Assembly: GCA_028751875.1 (NCBI GenBank) | Contig: CM054153.1 | Location: forward strand, 12,399,532 to 12,463,531 | Length of the DNA stretch: 64,000 nucleotides | Origin: Rapana venosa | Lineage: Eukaryota; Mollusca; Gastropoda; Neogastropoda; Muricidae | Reading direction: 5' to 3' | Shown here: piece after piece, positions 21,175-30,724 of the stretch | Numbering within the stretch: the stretch's first letter is position 1 | Layout of the letters: every line of letters starts with the position of its first letter | The notes under the pieces: model-generated | Database searches by the model: none | Told to the model about the DNA's origin: nothing | What the model saw: the letters and a program-made list of their open reading frames with translations, nothing else | Position numbers and translations under genes: made by a program

Positions 21175-21520
21175 CTTTCTTTTTCGTCATCGAACTCTCA
21201 GACAGCAACTATTGTTGTCTTCCCATAATGAGCGAAAATACGTTGCGCTGCCGTAAGTCTCCTGACAAGTCAGGCCCGGCGCATCCAACTTTTGGCATGG
21301 GAGAGAAGTGTTATCTTCAAGTCTTTCTTGGAAAATGAAAGGGCAGGAGAATAGACAAAGAAGGCAGAAGATAAACTAGAATGAGGTGACATGGGGGGAA
21401 AAAAAGCAAGAGAGAAACAAAAGAGAGGGATAGAAAAGAGGGAGCTCCGAGCACGTAATTTCCAGAAGGCGGGGATGGTATACTGTGAGTTCTTGTGGCA
21501 TCCTCACAAAGGGTGATGGT
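21175..21520 (+). repeat. dispersed repeat family D, copy 1
   Basis: Starts CATCGAACTCTCAGACAGCA with a hairpin-forming CAGCAACTATTGTTGTCT. Then ACGTTGCGCTGCCGT, CAAGTCAGGCCCGGCGCATC, GAAGTGTTATCTTCAAGTCT, AAAGAGAGGGATAGAAAAGA and AATTTCCAGAAGGCGGGGAT. The same series occurs at 58425-58795 and, inverted, at 27955-28400. No tRNA, 5S or 7SL head was recognised. Confidence 0.7.
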
Positions 21521-21689
21521 ATAATATTATAAAGACATGAAGAATTTTGGTATTACAGGCCTGATTTCGTTGCATTTTGTTTTAGGTTGAGGTGGTTCTT
21601 GCTTGAAGTGGATGTGCTATATTCCCCAGAAGGGTAGAGGGGAAAGTGAGAGGGGCCTAGTTGACTGTACTGCTGTTAGGCCTCATGAC

Positions 21690-21734
21690 TAGTAGTAGTA
21701 GTAGTAGTGGTAGTAGTAGCAGTACTGTACTGCT

Positions 21735-21765
<31 letters not shown>

Positions 21766-21828
21766 TAGTGGTAGTAGTAGCAGTGCTGTAGTAGTAGTAG
21801 TAGTAGTAGTAGTAGAAGTAGTACTGTG

Positions 21829-21876
<48 letters not shown>

Positions 21877-22081
21877 GAGGCTGTAGTAGCTGCAGTAGTT
21901 GTAGTTGTAGTAGTAGTAGTAGTAGTAGTAGTGGCGGTGGTGGTGGTGGTGGTGGTGGTGGTGGCGTAGTGGTGGTGGTGGTAGTAGTAGTAGTAGTGGT
22001 GGTAGTAGAAGTAGTAGTAGAGGCTGTAGTAGTTGCAGTAGTTGTAGTAGTGGTGGTGGTGAAGGTGGTGGTGGTGGTGTG

Positions 22082-22117
<36 letters not shown>

Positions 22118-22159
22118 GAAACAGCAGCAGAAGTAGTAGTGGTGGTGGTAGGAAGTAGC

Positions 22160-22191
<32 letters not shown>

Positions 22192-22313
22192 TAGCAACAG
22201 CAGTAGTAGTAGTAGTAGTAGTAGTAGCAGTAGAAGTAGTAGTAGAAGCAGAAGCAGAAGTAGTAGTGGTGGTGGTAGGAAGTAGCAGCAGCAGCAGTAG
22301 CAGCAGCAGTAGC

Positions 22314-22345
<32 letters not shown>

Positions 22346-22518
22346 TAGCAACAGCAGTAGTAGTAGCAGTAGAAGTAGTAGTAGAAGCAGAAGCAGAAGT
22401 AGTAGTGGTTGTGGTAGGAAGTAGCAGCAGCAGTAGTAGTAGTAGTAGTAGTAGTACATATAGTGGTAGTAGAAGTAGTAGTAGAAGCAGCAGCAGAAGT
22501 AGTAGTGGTGGTCGTAGG

Positions 22519-22605
<87 letters not shown>

Positions 22606-22661
22606 AAGTAGTAGTAGAAGCAGCAGCAGAAGTAGTAGTGGTGGTGGTAGGAAGAAGAAGA

Positions 22662-22693
<32 letters not shown>

Positions 22694-22760
22694 CAGTAGT
22701 AGAAGCAGCAGCAGTAGTAGTAGCAGCAGTAGTAGCAGTAGCAGCAGTGGTAGTAGTATG
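21690..22760. repeat. 1-kb trinucleotide array with a strand switch
   Basis: (AGT)n, (GGT)n and (AGC)n blocks. At 21785-21880 the strand switches: (AGT)n is followed, after CTGTGC, by (ACT)n, giving a long hairpin. On the right the array has a higher-order pattern. The block AGTAGTAGTAGAAGCAG...GGTGGTAGGAAG(T)AGCAGC recurs about five times near 22110, 22230, 22365, 22465 and 22600. Open frames up to 256 codons are repeat translations. Confidence 0.92.
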
Positions 22761-22761
22761 A

Positions 22762-22850
22762 GGGCTTGTGGATATTTTTGAGCGCGAGGAATATTATGGG
22801 TTAAAGGATCAGTCGTCTCTTTTTGGAAAGACTGGCGATCATTTGCTTTT

Positions 22851-22890
<40 letters not shown>

Positions 22891-23095
22891 GCTAGAGATA
22901 TATATTTTTTCCTTTTCCCGAACACTTTGAAATGAGCGGTAATTCTCCAGTGTTAGAGATTGTATATTTCTGTTTAAAACTTGGTAGACATTTTGTTCCC
23001 CATTGTTAAGAAGAGGACGCAATGTAAATCTAGTTTCTGAGGATTTGGAAATAACAGTTCCCTTTTTGAAGGTTGAAAATAGTTACGTGTCTACA
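22762..23095. other. short spacer with poly(T)/poly(G) run
   Basis: A T14-G29 run at 22846-22889 within otherwise featureless sequence. Confidence 0.5.
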
Positions 23096-23100
23096 CGTAC

Positions 23101-23164
23101 GCACGCACACACACACACACACACTCGCACTTACGCACTTACGCACGCACACACACACTGTCTG

Positions 23165-23195
<31 letters not shown>

Positions 23196-23205
23196 GCTGT
23201 CTGTT

Positions 23206-23244
<39 letters not shown>

Positions 23245-23305
23245 CTCCTCTCTCTCTCTCTCTCTCTCCTCTCTCTCTCCTCTCTTCTCTCTCTCTCTCT
23301 CTCCT
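23101..23305. repeat. compound (CA)n, (TGTC)n, (CT)n tract
   Basis: (CA)n with ACGCA steps at 23101-23158, (TGTC)n at 23160-23196, then (CT)n with CCTC breaks to 23304. Confidence 0.92.
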
Positions 23306-23433
23306 GGAACCTGGAGAAAATAGAAAGCTGCACTTTGTACTGAAATACGAACGTGCGTGCGTGCGCATGGATTTGAAATATGTTGTTCATTATGTTTAAG
23401 GAGAGTTGCATGCATGTAAATGATTTGAGTGCA

Positions 23434-23512
23434 AGCGCTTCGATTTGTCTGTTTTTACAAGATTCAGCGCTATATAAATTACATATATTATTATTATTAT
23501 TATTATTATTAA
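23434..23512 (+). mobile_element. family J retroelement 3' end with (ATT)n tail
   Basis: GCGCTTCGATTTGTCTG, TTTTTACAAGATTCAG and GCGCTATATAAATTACATAT followed by (TTA)n. The same end lies at 56650-56731 and, inverted, at about 27634-27690 and 33470-33500. Confidence 0.65.
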
Positions 23513-23564
23513 ATAATATACGTCAGATATAAGCTTTATATTTTCGCAGTACACCGCAAAGCCG

Positions 23565-24253
23565 CACCCCCCCCCCCCCCCCCCCCCCCCCCACCCCCCC
23601 CACACACACACACACACTCTCTTTCTCCACCCCACTCCACACCGACCTCCCAAAGTAGACGTGTAATAAAAGCGGAAAATTTGTTTACCGCTTCAACTTG
23701 ACAGTATTCCGAAATGTACTATTATACACTGACAAAAGATCGACCTGACGGAAGAACTAGAGCATGACAGAAAGAAGCAGGACGATGAATGGTTTGGAAA
23801 AATGCACACAGCTATCATATTAATAACAAGTAGAAAGAGCAGTCACTCGGCATAACATTTGCGCGCACATACACACATACATATATACACACACTCGCAC
23901 GCACACACTCGCAAAAACACACACACACGCGCGCGCGCGCACACACACACACACATACATACACACACACAACACACACCCGCGCGCGCGCACGCGCATG
24001 CAAATACACACTTATTCAGACTGACGACATATCGCGCACAAAAGCAAGGCACAAACATGCACGTAAGCCAAAAGTATCTCATCCCCCCCCCCCCCCCCCT
24101 CCCCCTCTCCCCGAAAAGCAAATCCTAATCAAGAACCAATGATAGAGTTTAAAAAAAAAACACCAACAAAAACCACACACACATACGTAAGCAGGCCGGC
24201 ACGCATGCTGGCACGCGCACGCGCACGCGCGCGCGCGCACACATACACACACA

Positions 24254-24305
<52 letters not shown>
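23565..24305. repeat. poly(C) and CA/CG tracts with short unique spacers
   Basis: Poly(C) at 23568-23600, CA/CG alternation at 23862-24003, poly(C) at 24084-24098, and CA/GC alternation with ~60 bp of pure CA at 24174-24304. The spacer 23650-23855 has nothing recognisable. Confidence 0.85.
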
Positions 24306-24306
<1 letters not shown>

Positions 24307-24427
24307 CACCCTCACTCCTCGTCATGCATCCTTCCACGGTACACAACTTCGTTTAACATCAAGGACTAGTTTAGCACAGGTGACTTCCCTTGCACTACTG
24401 TGCCTCCCTTGCTGTCGCCGAGACAGA

Positions 24428-24718
24428 AGCTCGGTACTTGGTCAGAGCACTCGCTTTCCCCCAGCCAAGGTTAGACAGGATCGAGCGTGGTTACCAAAGT
24501 GGATGGGTGACCAGTTTGCGCGCCTTGGCTTCAGCACAGTCTCCCAGTTCACCCAGCTGTAAATGGGTACCTGCCCTCTTAAGTGTCAGGGAAGGTTATA
24601 GCAGCGAGGGAGAGGAGACGGGCGCCGCCCTCAATATGCTGGTGCTTAGAGAAGTTGAAGTCTCTTGATGCCTCGCTTCCCTACGACCACAGAGGTTATG
24701 GGACACCTTTACGTTTAT
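24428..24718 (+). mobile_element. SINE family A copy, degenerate A box
   Basis: AGCTCGGTACTTGGTCAGAGC (A-box region), GGATCGAGCGTGGTTACC, GTGGATGGGTGACCAG, CGCGCCTTGGCTTCAG, GCTGTAAATGGGTACCTGCC, CTCAATATGCTGG and the end GTTATGGGACACCTTTACG. First of six or seven SINE pieces in tandem. Confidence 0.8.
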
Positions 24719-24721
24719 AGT

Positions 24722-24990
24722 TAGTGAGTTGGTGTTCTGGGGTAATGCACCGGTGTAGAAATCGGAAAGTTCAAGTCCCCGTTTGAGCCCGTATTTTCTT
24801 CCCCCCATCCGCTAGACCTTGGGTGCTAGTCTTTTAGATGAAGCAGACAAACCCGTGTCCCGAATGCGACAGGCATTCAGCGCACGTCAAAGAACCCACG
24901 GCAGCAAGAGAGATGTCCCTGGCAAGATTTCGTTTCAAAAAGTCATTCTCACGGGGAAAAAACGCAAACAGACAGGAACTTTGAATTTGT
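24722..24990 (+). mobile_element. SINE family C, 5' two-thirds, degenerate
   Basis: GTTCTGGGGTAATGCACC (A-box region), AAGTTCAAGTCCCCG (B-box region), GGGTGCTAGTCTTTTAGATG, CAAAGAACCCACGGCAGC and GAGATGTCCCTGGCAAGAT. Truncated before the GGTGGCGCTGCTC block. Confidence 0.7.
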
Positions 24991-25014
24991 AAAAAGATTA
25001 AAAAAAAGAAAAAG

Positions 25015-25170
25015 AATTCAAGTCTTTTGGGTGAGACTATAAACCAAGGTCCCGTGTGCGAACGCACGCAGAACATCTTGCGCGCACGTTGTAAATCCGA
25101 CCCTCATTTCGAAAGAGTAGGCCATTATGTGCTGGTAGGAACGGATGACAGAAATAGCCATAAAAACTGC
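25015..25170 (+). mobile_element. SINE family B core fragment
   Basis: GTCTTTTGGGTGAGACTATA, CCCGTGTGCGAACGCACGCA, GAACATCTTGCGCGCACG, CGAAAGAGTAGGCCATTATG and GGAACGGATGACAGAA. Confidence 0.75.
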
Positions 25171-25245
25171 AGGAACACAGGTGTCGTGTTTACACACCAT
25201 CTCTGATGTCGGAATGCGGCTACCTAGATGGTAGTGGTGGTAGTA

Positions 25246-25293
<48 letters not shown>

Positions 25294-25365
25294 AGAGGGA
25301 GGTTGCATACGCAAAAATCTCACCATTTGTGAACCTCGGAGCTGTAGCCGAGGAACAAGAAAAAA
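25170..25365 (+). mobile_element. SINE family E 3' part split by poly(G)
   Basis: AACACAGGTGTCGTGTTTAC, TGATGTCGGAATGCGGCTAC, then (GGT) steps and 45 G at about 25247-25291, then GTTGCATACGCAAAAATCTC and GAGCTGTAGCCGAGGAAC. The G run replaces the ACGGTCGCAT region of other copies. Confidence 0.7.
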
Positions 25366-25374
25366 AAAAAATGC

Positions 25375-25675
25375 AAAAAAATTAAAGAAGGTGACGGAGA
25401 TCTTGTGGCGTCATACTCTAAGTTTTGCCTAGAGAAATCTGCCGGTTTAAAAAAAAAAGTTTAAAAAATTCTTTTATTTCGAGGATAAGGGAATAAGCAC
25501 TGATGTGCTTTTTTTCATCCAGTCCCCGTGTGTCTGCAGTTTTGTAAATTTTGTCATCCGTTGCCACCGGCACACAATGGCCTAGTCTTCCGAAAAGCGG
25601 AACGGGTTATAACCTGTGCGCAAAATGGTCTGCGTGCGTTCGCACACGGGACCTCGGTTTATAGTCTCCACTGAA
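25375..25675 (-). mobile_element. SINE C scrap and inverted SINE B 3' part
   Basis: 25380-25450 is a plus-strand C 3' scrap (GATCTTGTGGCG, AGAGAAATCTGCC). 25460-25675 is a minus-strand B copy: TTATTTCGAGGATAAGGGAA, AATAAGCAC, CATCCAGTCCCCGTGTGT, CCACCGGCACACAATGGCCT, CGAAAAGCGGAAC, GTGCGTTCGCACACGGGACC. A further E scrap follows at 25705-25770 (CTCGGCAAGAG, GGTTCACCAGTGG). Confidence 0.7.
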
Positions 25676-25804
25676 AGTGGTATATAATAACTGTCTGTCT
25701 TTCCTCGGCAAGAGTTCGGGGTTCACCAGTGGTAACATTTTGTGCCGATTTCGATTTTAGGGATATGAAAAGAATGAAAAAAGATGACAACCCCAGCCTC
25801 ACCC

Positions 25805-25878
25805 CACCTCACCTCACTCACTCACACACACACACACACACACACACACCACCACACACAACACACACACACACACAC

Positions 25879-25925
<47 letters not shown>

Positions 25926-26020
25926 TAAAGAAAGATATGTATTTGAGATAAAATTCTTGATACATTGTATTGCAAGCAGAGGCATACAAGAAAAGATATT
26001 GTATTTGAGATAAAATTCTT

Positions 26021-26051
<31 letters not shown>

Positions 26052-26052
26052 G
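25805..26052. repeat. (CA)n tract and (TTC)n run
   Basis: (CA)n with ACC/AAC breaks at 25822-25923. A duplicated AAGA(A/T)ATTGTATTTGAGATAAA-like block lies at about 25930-26016, followed by (TTC)n at 26019-26050. Confidence 0.85.
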
Positions 26053-26067
26053 CAGAGGCAGAGGCAT

Positions 26068-26547
26068 ACAAATAACTTTTTGCTGGGTCCCTTCTCATTG
26101 TGGAATCTATTGGAATGAGTTGGTTGATTCTTTAGCTAAACAAGGTGCCTCTGATTGCAACATTGAAACGTTTGATTCAAATCTCGCATTGTCCTTGCAT
26201 GAAATTAATGCTAAATTGATGAATTGTATGCATTCCAAAATGAATAAAGCACACTTTGAAAACATTTCTTGCTCACGAAAGTAGAAATTTTAATATAATT
26301 TATAGAATGAGGCTAAATGCATTGAATATCAAATACTCTAAAAAATATGACATGTTGCTGTTCTCAGTCTCTTTCAATCCACCATTTATTGTTTGATTGC
26401 CCAATCCTAACTGACATGTTTAAAAGGAAAGGAATAGATATTCATAAAAAAAAATATGCCACTGTTCAAGTTTTACATGACTCTCAGCAGTTCATAACAT
26501 CAGTTGCTGAGATTATATATTCTTCCCCAGTAAGACCTCTACTGTAG
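26068..26547 (+). pseudogene. LINE RNase H / ORF2 C-terminus relic
   Basis: The frame starts FCWVPSHCGIYWNELVDSLA, the C-terminal RNase H motif of non-LTR retrotransposons. It continues with KQGAS, helical sequence and, after a frameshift near 26280, YRMRLNALNIKYSKKY. A further shift near 26345 gives SLSIHHLLFDCPIL, resembling the CxxC-HxxxxC terminal finger, and a stop at 26545. At least two frame breaks make it non-functional. The clade (I/Jockey-like) is inferred from domain order only. Confidence 0.75.
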
Positions 26548-26589
26548 ATAGTTGTGAGAATATAAACAAAACCAAAACACACACACACA

Positions 26590-26815
26590 CAGTCATTCGG
26601 ATGGGACTGTAAACCGAGGTCCCGTGCGCGAACACACGCAGACCATCTTGCGCACTCGTTAAAACCTGGTCCGCTTTTCCTAAGAGAAGGTCATTGTGTG
26701 CCGGTGGGAACGGATAACAAAATGTACAAAATTGCATACACACGGGGACTAGATGTAAAAAAAAAGCACACAAGTGCTTATTCCGTTATCCTGGAAATAA
26801 AATAATAAATATCCC
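26590..26815 (+). mobile_element. SINE family B 3' two-thirds
   Basis: GTCATTCGGATGGGACTG, ACCGAGGTCCCGTGCGCG, CATCTTGCGCACTCG, GGTCCGCTTTTCC, GGTCATTGTGTGCCGGTGGG, ACACACGGGGACTAGATG and GTGCTTATTCCGTTATCC, with an A/T end. A short (CA)n tract precedes it. Confidence 0.8.
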
Positions 26816-26819
26816 CTTC

Positions 26820-27125
26820 CCCCAAACGCGCTAATCACAAATCAGTCCACGGTACACAACTCTTTATCATGATTATCCCCCAAGACAAGTTAGTTTAGCA
26901 ACGATGACTTCCCTTACACCAGTGTTCCGACCATCCCGTAATCTGCAGAGGAAACTTAGTGCCTTGGGTGTTTATGTCGCGAGCAGTAAAAAACCATCTT
27001 GTAACTATTACTGAAAAATATCTCCAGCTGACTTTGAGGACCAGTTTTTGGTGATAATGAACAGAGGTGACGATCTTAAAGAACTGCCCGAAATAAAAAT
27101 AAAGTAGAGTTATTAGAAAACCCAA
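26820..27125. other. no gene recognised
   Basis: Spacer between SINE B and SINE A. AACAACAAGTT-type short blocks only. No domain-bearing frame. Confidence 0.45.
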
Positions 27126-27134
27126 TGTCACCCA

Positions 27135-27437
27135 GGGGACGCGATAGCTCAGTGGACAGAGCACTCGCTTTCTTTTCCCCAGCTTAAAGTTAAGCAGCAT
27201 GGAGCGTGGTTACCACTTGGATGGGTGACCGTTTTGCGCGCCTTGGCTTCAGTACAGTCCCCCAGTTCACCCAGCTGTAAATGGGTACCTGCCCTCTTTA
27301 GGGTCCGGGAAGGTAAAAGCAGTGAGAGAGAGGAGATGGGGGGTGCTGCCCTCAATATGCTGGCCCTTGAGAAGTTGAGGTCTTTGATGCCTCACTCCCC
27401 TACGACCATATAAGTTATGGGACACCTTTACCTTTAC
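27135..27437 (+). mobile_element. SINE family A, full length, with TSD
   Basis: A box ATAGCTCAGTGGACAGAGC, 5S-like AAAGTTAAGCAGC and ACTTGGATGGGTGACCG, full body, and the tail GTTATGGGACACCTTTACC plus CTTTAC. A 9-bp direct repeat, TGTCAC(C/T)CA, flanks it at 27126-27134 and 27438-27446, consistent with target-site duplication. Confidence 0.85.
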
Positions 27438-27446
27438 TGTCACTCA

Positions 27447-27690
27447 AAAAATCAGAAAGCGAATCTTTTTTTTTTTTTATGCAATCGGAGCATAGCATCG
27501 TTAATTTATAAACTGGGTCCCTCCTCTGTGGGGATGCCTGAGGCCTGTTAGTATAGATAGCATACCCACCTTCTGGACTTTCTGTGATAGAAATTCCGTC
27601 TTTCCTATCCCTCTCTTTGTTTTTTAAATAATAATATAATAATAAAATAATAATAATACGGAATTTATACAGCGCATTCTTGCAAAAAAC
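27447..27690 (-). repeat. family D 3' part and family J (ATT)n tail, minus strand
   Basis: Minus strand: AAAGAGAGGGATAGGAAAGA, AAAGTCCAGAAGGTGGG and GCATCCCCACAGAGGAGGG match the 3' third of family D. 27630-27690 is (ATT)n plus GCGCTGTATAAATTCCG on the minus strand, matching family J. Confidence 0.6.
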
Positions 27691-27883
27691 CCCAACCCCA
27701 AACAACCAAATCAAAGCGCTCCTCTTCATCCTAGTCTTTCACATGCAGCCATTTACAATTAATAGATTTTACAAATTCAATGTAAACCCACGCCCCTACC
27801 GTTTTACTTTACAATCCACCACACACCGCGAGGGCCCCCCCCCCGCCCCGAGCAGCGGGGACTGGCCCGCACACAATGTGCCC

Positions 27884-27955
27884 CTTGAGAAGGTTGAGGT
27901 CTTTGATGCGCTCTTGCTAGGACCATATAAGTATGGACACCTTTACGAACTGTTC
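27884..27955 (+). mobile_element. SINE family A 3' fragment
   Basis: GTGCCCCTTGAGAAGGTTGA, GGTCTTTGATGC, GGACCATATAAG and GGACACCTTTACG. Both it and the family D copy behind it repeat the arrangement at 27350-27625, about 510-525 bp to the left. Confidence 0.7.
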
Positions 27956-28400
27956 TGTACTCAACTTTGGCAATTAAAAGGAATCTTTTGCAACGTGAGA
28001 CAGGTATCGTTAATTAGAAATAGAGGCGTCTCTCTGGGGATGACTGAGGCTTCTTTAAGATAGGATAGCATCACCACCTTCTGGACTTTACTTCTAAAAA
28101 TTCGTCTTTCCACCCACCTTGTTTCTGCTTGTGCCAATTTCTTCCGCTCAACTTTTTTGCCTTCGATTTCGATTTTCTGCCTTCTTGGTCCATTCTCCTC
28201 CCCTTTTTCCCCCCCCCCCCCCCCCCAGAAAGACTTAAAAGATAAAAATTCTCTTCCACGTCGAATTCAGACGCGCAGGGAGTTGTATGCCATGTCGGAC
28301 GCTTAACCCGCAGCGCAACGCAATTATTATTTCGCTCATGTGACAGACAACAGTAGGTGCTGTCTGAGCGTTCGACATCGACGACACAAAGAAATTGATA
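27956..28400 (-). repeat. family D, full length, minus strand
   Basis: Read on the minus strand from 28400: GAACGCTCAGACAGCACCTA, CTGTTGTCTGTCACATGAGC, TTGCGTTGCGCTGCGG, TTTTATCTTTTAAGTCTTTC, GAGAATGGACCAAGAAGGCA, TAAAGTCCAGAAGGTGG and CAGTCATCCCCAGAGAG. It contains a poly(C/G) interruption at 28209-28227. Confidence 0.7.
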
Positions 28401-28404
28401 CTTC

Positions 28405-28690
28405 AGTCGCGGAAAACAAAACGATGTGTTTAGCTTCAAAAATAATGTCAGCTCAACAGTTAAGTGATCTGCATTACTTGCTGAGTGCCAGAAAACGGTA
28501 TGGATTGTTCTAGAACGTTGAATGATGCTTAAGACATTTTGTGTAAGTAGAAAATAATCATCTCGTTGGTATGATACAAATGACTGTAACTTGACCGGCA
28601 GGTTGACTCTTGTAAGTTGATGTCAAGAGTTGATATTTTTTGGCTTTCATTTCAGTATCAGACGTTAGCCAGTAGTCAATACATAATTGT
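28405..28690. other. no feature recognised
   Basis: Single-copy-looking spacer with no domain-bearing frame and no SINE block. Confidence 0.4.
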
Positions 28691-28936
28691 GTGTGTGTGT
28701 GTGTGTGTGTGTGAAATAAGTCTGTCTTCTAGTCAATGGTCTTTAAAACATTGAATACATACATTGGTGTATGGTGTGGGTGTGCGTGGGTGTGTTCGCA
28801 CACGCACGCACGTGGGTGTGTTCGCACACGCACGCACGTGCGTGTGTACGTGTTGCGTATGTGCGTGCGTACATAATAAGTTTTTATGTCTTTTAGTCAA
28901 TGGTATTTGTTTTTTTAAAATAATGTGTTCACAATT

Positions 28937-28980
<44 letters not shown>

Positions 28981-29060
28981 TGCGTGCGCGCGTGTATGTG
29001 TGTGTATGTGTGTGTGTACGCATGCGCGCGTGTGAGTTTGTGTGTATGTGTGTTCGTGAC
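28690..29060. repeat. GT/GC microsatellite cluster
   Basis: (GT)n at 28690-28712, a duplicated GTGTTCGCACACGCACGCACGT segment at about 28791-28840, and (GT)n with GC alternation at 28936-29055. Confidence 0.88.
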
Positions 29061-29106
29061 ATTTTTATTTGAAGTCATTTTGGAATGTTTTAACCAATAT
29101 GAAATA

Positions 29107-29192
29107 TAGCTTTTTGTGTCTTGAGATTTTTTATGTGTATCAATCTGCCTGTCAGTTGGGATGACTAAAGTGTTTTTGACTTGACTTGACTT
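29107..29192 (+). mobile_element. family K retroelement 3' end with (TTGAC)n tail
   Basis: TTTTGTGTCTTGAGATT, GTGTATCAATCTGCCTGTCAG, GGGATGACTAAAGTGTTTT, then TTGACTTGACTTGACTT. The inverse copy lies at 35123-35222. Confidence 0.65.
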
Positions 29193-29199
29193 AGCCTAT

Positions 29200-29450
29200 T
29201 TTCTCTCATGATCGTACGAGGGCTATGCTATCGCTATCACCACACCATCACAAGAAAATTGTCGAGATTTTAACAAATAAAATTTCAAGGAATGAAGGAT
29301 ACACGGTAGATTGTTGAGTTTAAAAATAAAAATATGCCCGAAAGAAAAGAATGGGGAACTTTGTACTGAAAAATAGTTTAGAGATAACTCTGTACCTCTG
29401 ATGTAAGCTTGCATTTTACATCACCCATCCCCCCCCCCCTCCCAAAAGAA
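29200..29450. other. no feature recognised
   Basis: AT-rich spacer. Poly(C) runs begin at 29427 and 29476. Confidence 0.4.
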
Positions 29451-29451
29451 T

Positions 29452-29702
29452 GTTTTAAAATTTCAAAAAAAATTCCCCCCCCCCCCCACCCCCCGAAAAA
29501 AAGAAAACCGCACCCAAATACAAAACAGCCAAATTAAAAAAACCCAAACAAACCCCAACCTCCAAAAGAAACAGAAACCCCGCCCTAAACAGAATGAAAA
29601 GGGGGAAAAAAAGTAAATCGTCTTTCTCTCTCTCTCTCTCCTCACTCACACACATACCCACAATCGCGCGCGCGCGCGCACACGACGCACGCACGGACGC
29701 AC

Positions 29703-29750
<48 letters not shown>

Positions 29751-29815
29751 CATAGCAATTCAAGAAAACAGAATGAATGGACCACACGCGTTCTGTTCTC
29801 TCTCATCACACACAC
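29452..29815. repeat. poly(C), (TC)n, CG/CA, (GA)n cluster with a conserved core at its right end
   Basis: Poly(C) at 29476-29493, (TC)n at 29622-29642, GCGCGC at 29665-29678, (GA)n plus poly(G) at 29704-29751, then a ~60-bp core at 29752-29812 (GCAATTCAAGAAAACAGAAT, GAATGGACCACACGCG, TTCTGTTCTCTCTC) and CACACACA. The same core lies at 46996-47055 between a GA and a CA tract. Confidence 0.8.
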
Positions 29816-29927
29816 TAGGAAGGTGGAAATAGCTTTATTTTAATCGTCAACGATGTAAGGACCCTAATCGCCTAAAGGCTGCACCTTAAAACAAAAAGAA
29901 GTCATGACTGAGACGTTTGTTGCTACA

Positions 29928-29929
<2 letters not shown>

Positions 29930-29959
<30 letters not shown>

Positions 29960-30268
29960 GTGCCTGTTTGTCTGTCTGTCGGTCTGTCTGTGTATGTGTC
30001 TGTCTGTCTGTCTGTGTGCCTGTTTGTCTGTCTGTGTGCCTGATTTGTCTGTCTGTCTGTCTGCTGTGAGCCTGTTTGCTGTCTGTGTTGTTGCCTGTTT
30101 GTCTGTCCTGTCTGTGTGCCTGTTTGTCTGTCTGTCTGTCTGTCTGTGTATGTTGCCTGTTGTCTGTCTGTCTGTATGTGTGCCTGTTTGTCTGTCTGTC
30201 TGTCTGTCTGTATGTGTGCCTGTTTGTCTGTCTGTCTGTGTGTGTGCTTGTTTGTCTGTCTGTCTCCA
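29930..30268. repeat. (TGTC)n tetranucleotide array with a higher-order unit
   Basis: ~340 bp of TGTC repeats broken by regularly recurring GTGTGCCTGTTTGTCTG segments. Cys/Val/Leu and Thr/Asp/Arg frames across it are repeat translations. Confidence 0.95.
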
Positions 30269-30457
30269 TCGTGGTTGTCGACGGTAGACGCGCTCAATGC
30301 CAGGCTTCCACGGTTCACCATCTTTCCTCCTTGTCTCTGCCAAGTTCTGCGAGACTCGTGTAGGTCCCAGCTCTTGGGGACGTACATTGCAAGTTAATGC
30401 ATCAGCAGTGCTGTTGTTGGTGTCAAACAGTTCTTTTCCCTATTCATGCCACCTGCA

Positions 30458-30722
30458 AAAAGGGTCGTAGGGGAGTGAAGCGTCAGACCTCAACTTCTCA
30501 AGGGGCCAGCAAATTGAGGGCGGCGCCCATCTCCTCTCCCTCGCTGCTTTACTTTCCCTGACCCTAAAGAGGGCAGGTACCCATTTACAGCTGGGTGAAC
30601 TGGGTTACTGTACTAAAGCCTAGGCGCGCAAACGGTCATCCATCCAAGTGGTAGCCACGCTCGATGCTGCTTAACCTTAGCTGGGGGAAAGCGAGCGCTC
30701 TGACCACTGAGCTATCCCATCC
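30458..30722 (-). mobile_element. SINE family A, minus strand, tail-truncated
   Basis: Read on minus from 30722: GGATAGCTCAGTGGTCAGAG, AAGGTTAAGCAGCATCGAGC, CTTGGATGGATGACCG, CGCGCCTAGGCTTTAGTACA, CAGCTGTAAATGGGTACC and CTCAATTTGCTGGCCCC. It ends before the GTTATGGGACACC tail block. Confidence 0.82.
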
Positions 30723-30724
30723 CC

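Noticed and set aside
21689..22459. 256-codon minus-strand open frame
   Set aside because: Pure translation of the trinucleotide array (Leu, Thr, Tyr and Pro runs).
29864..30397. frames of 90-160 codons rich in Cys/Leu/Val or Thr/Asp/Arg/Gln
   Set aside because: Translations of the (TGTC)n array on both strands.
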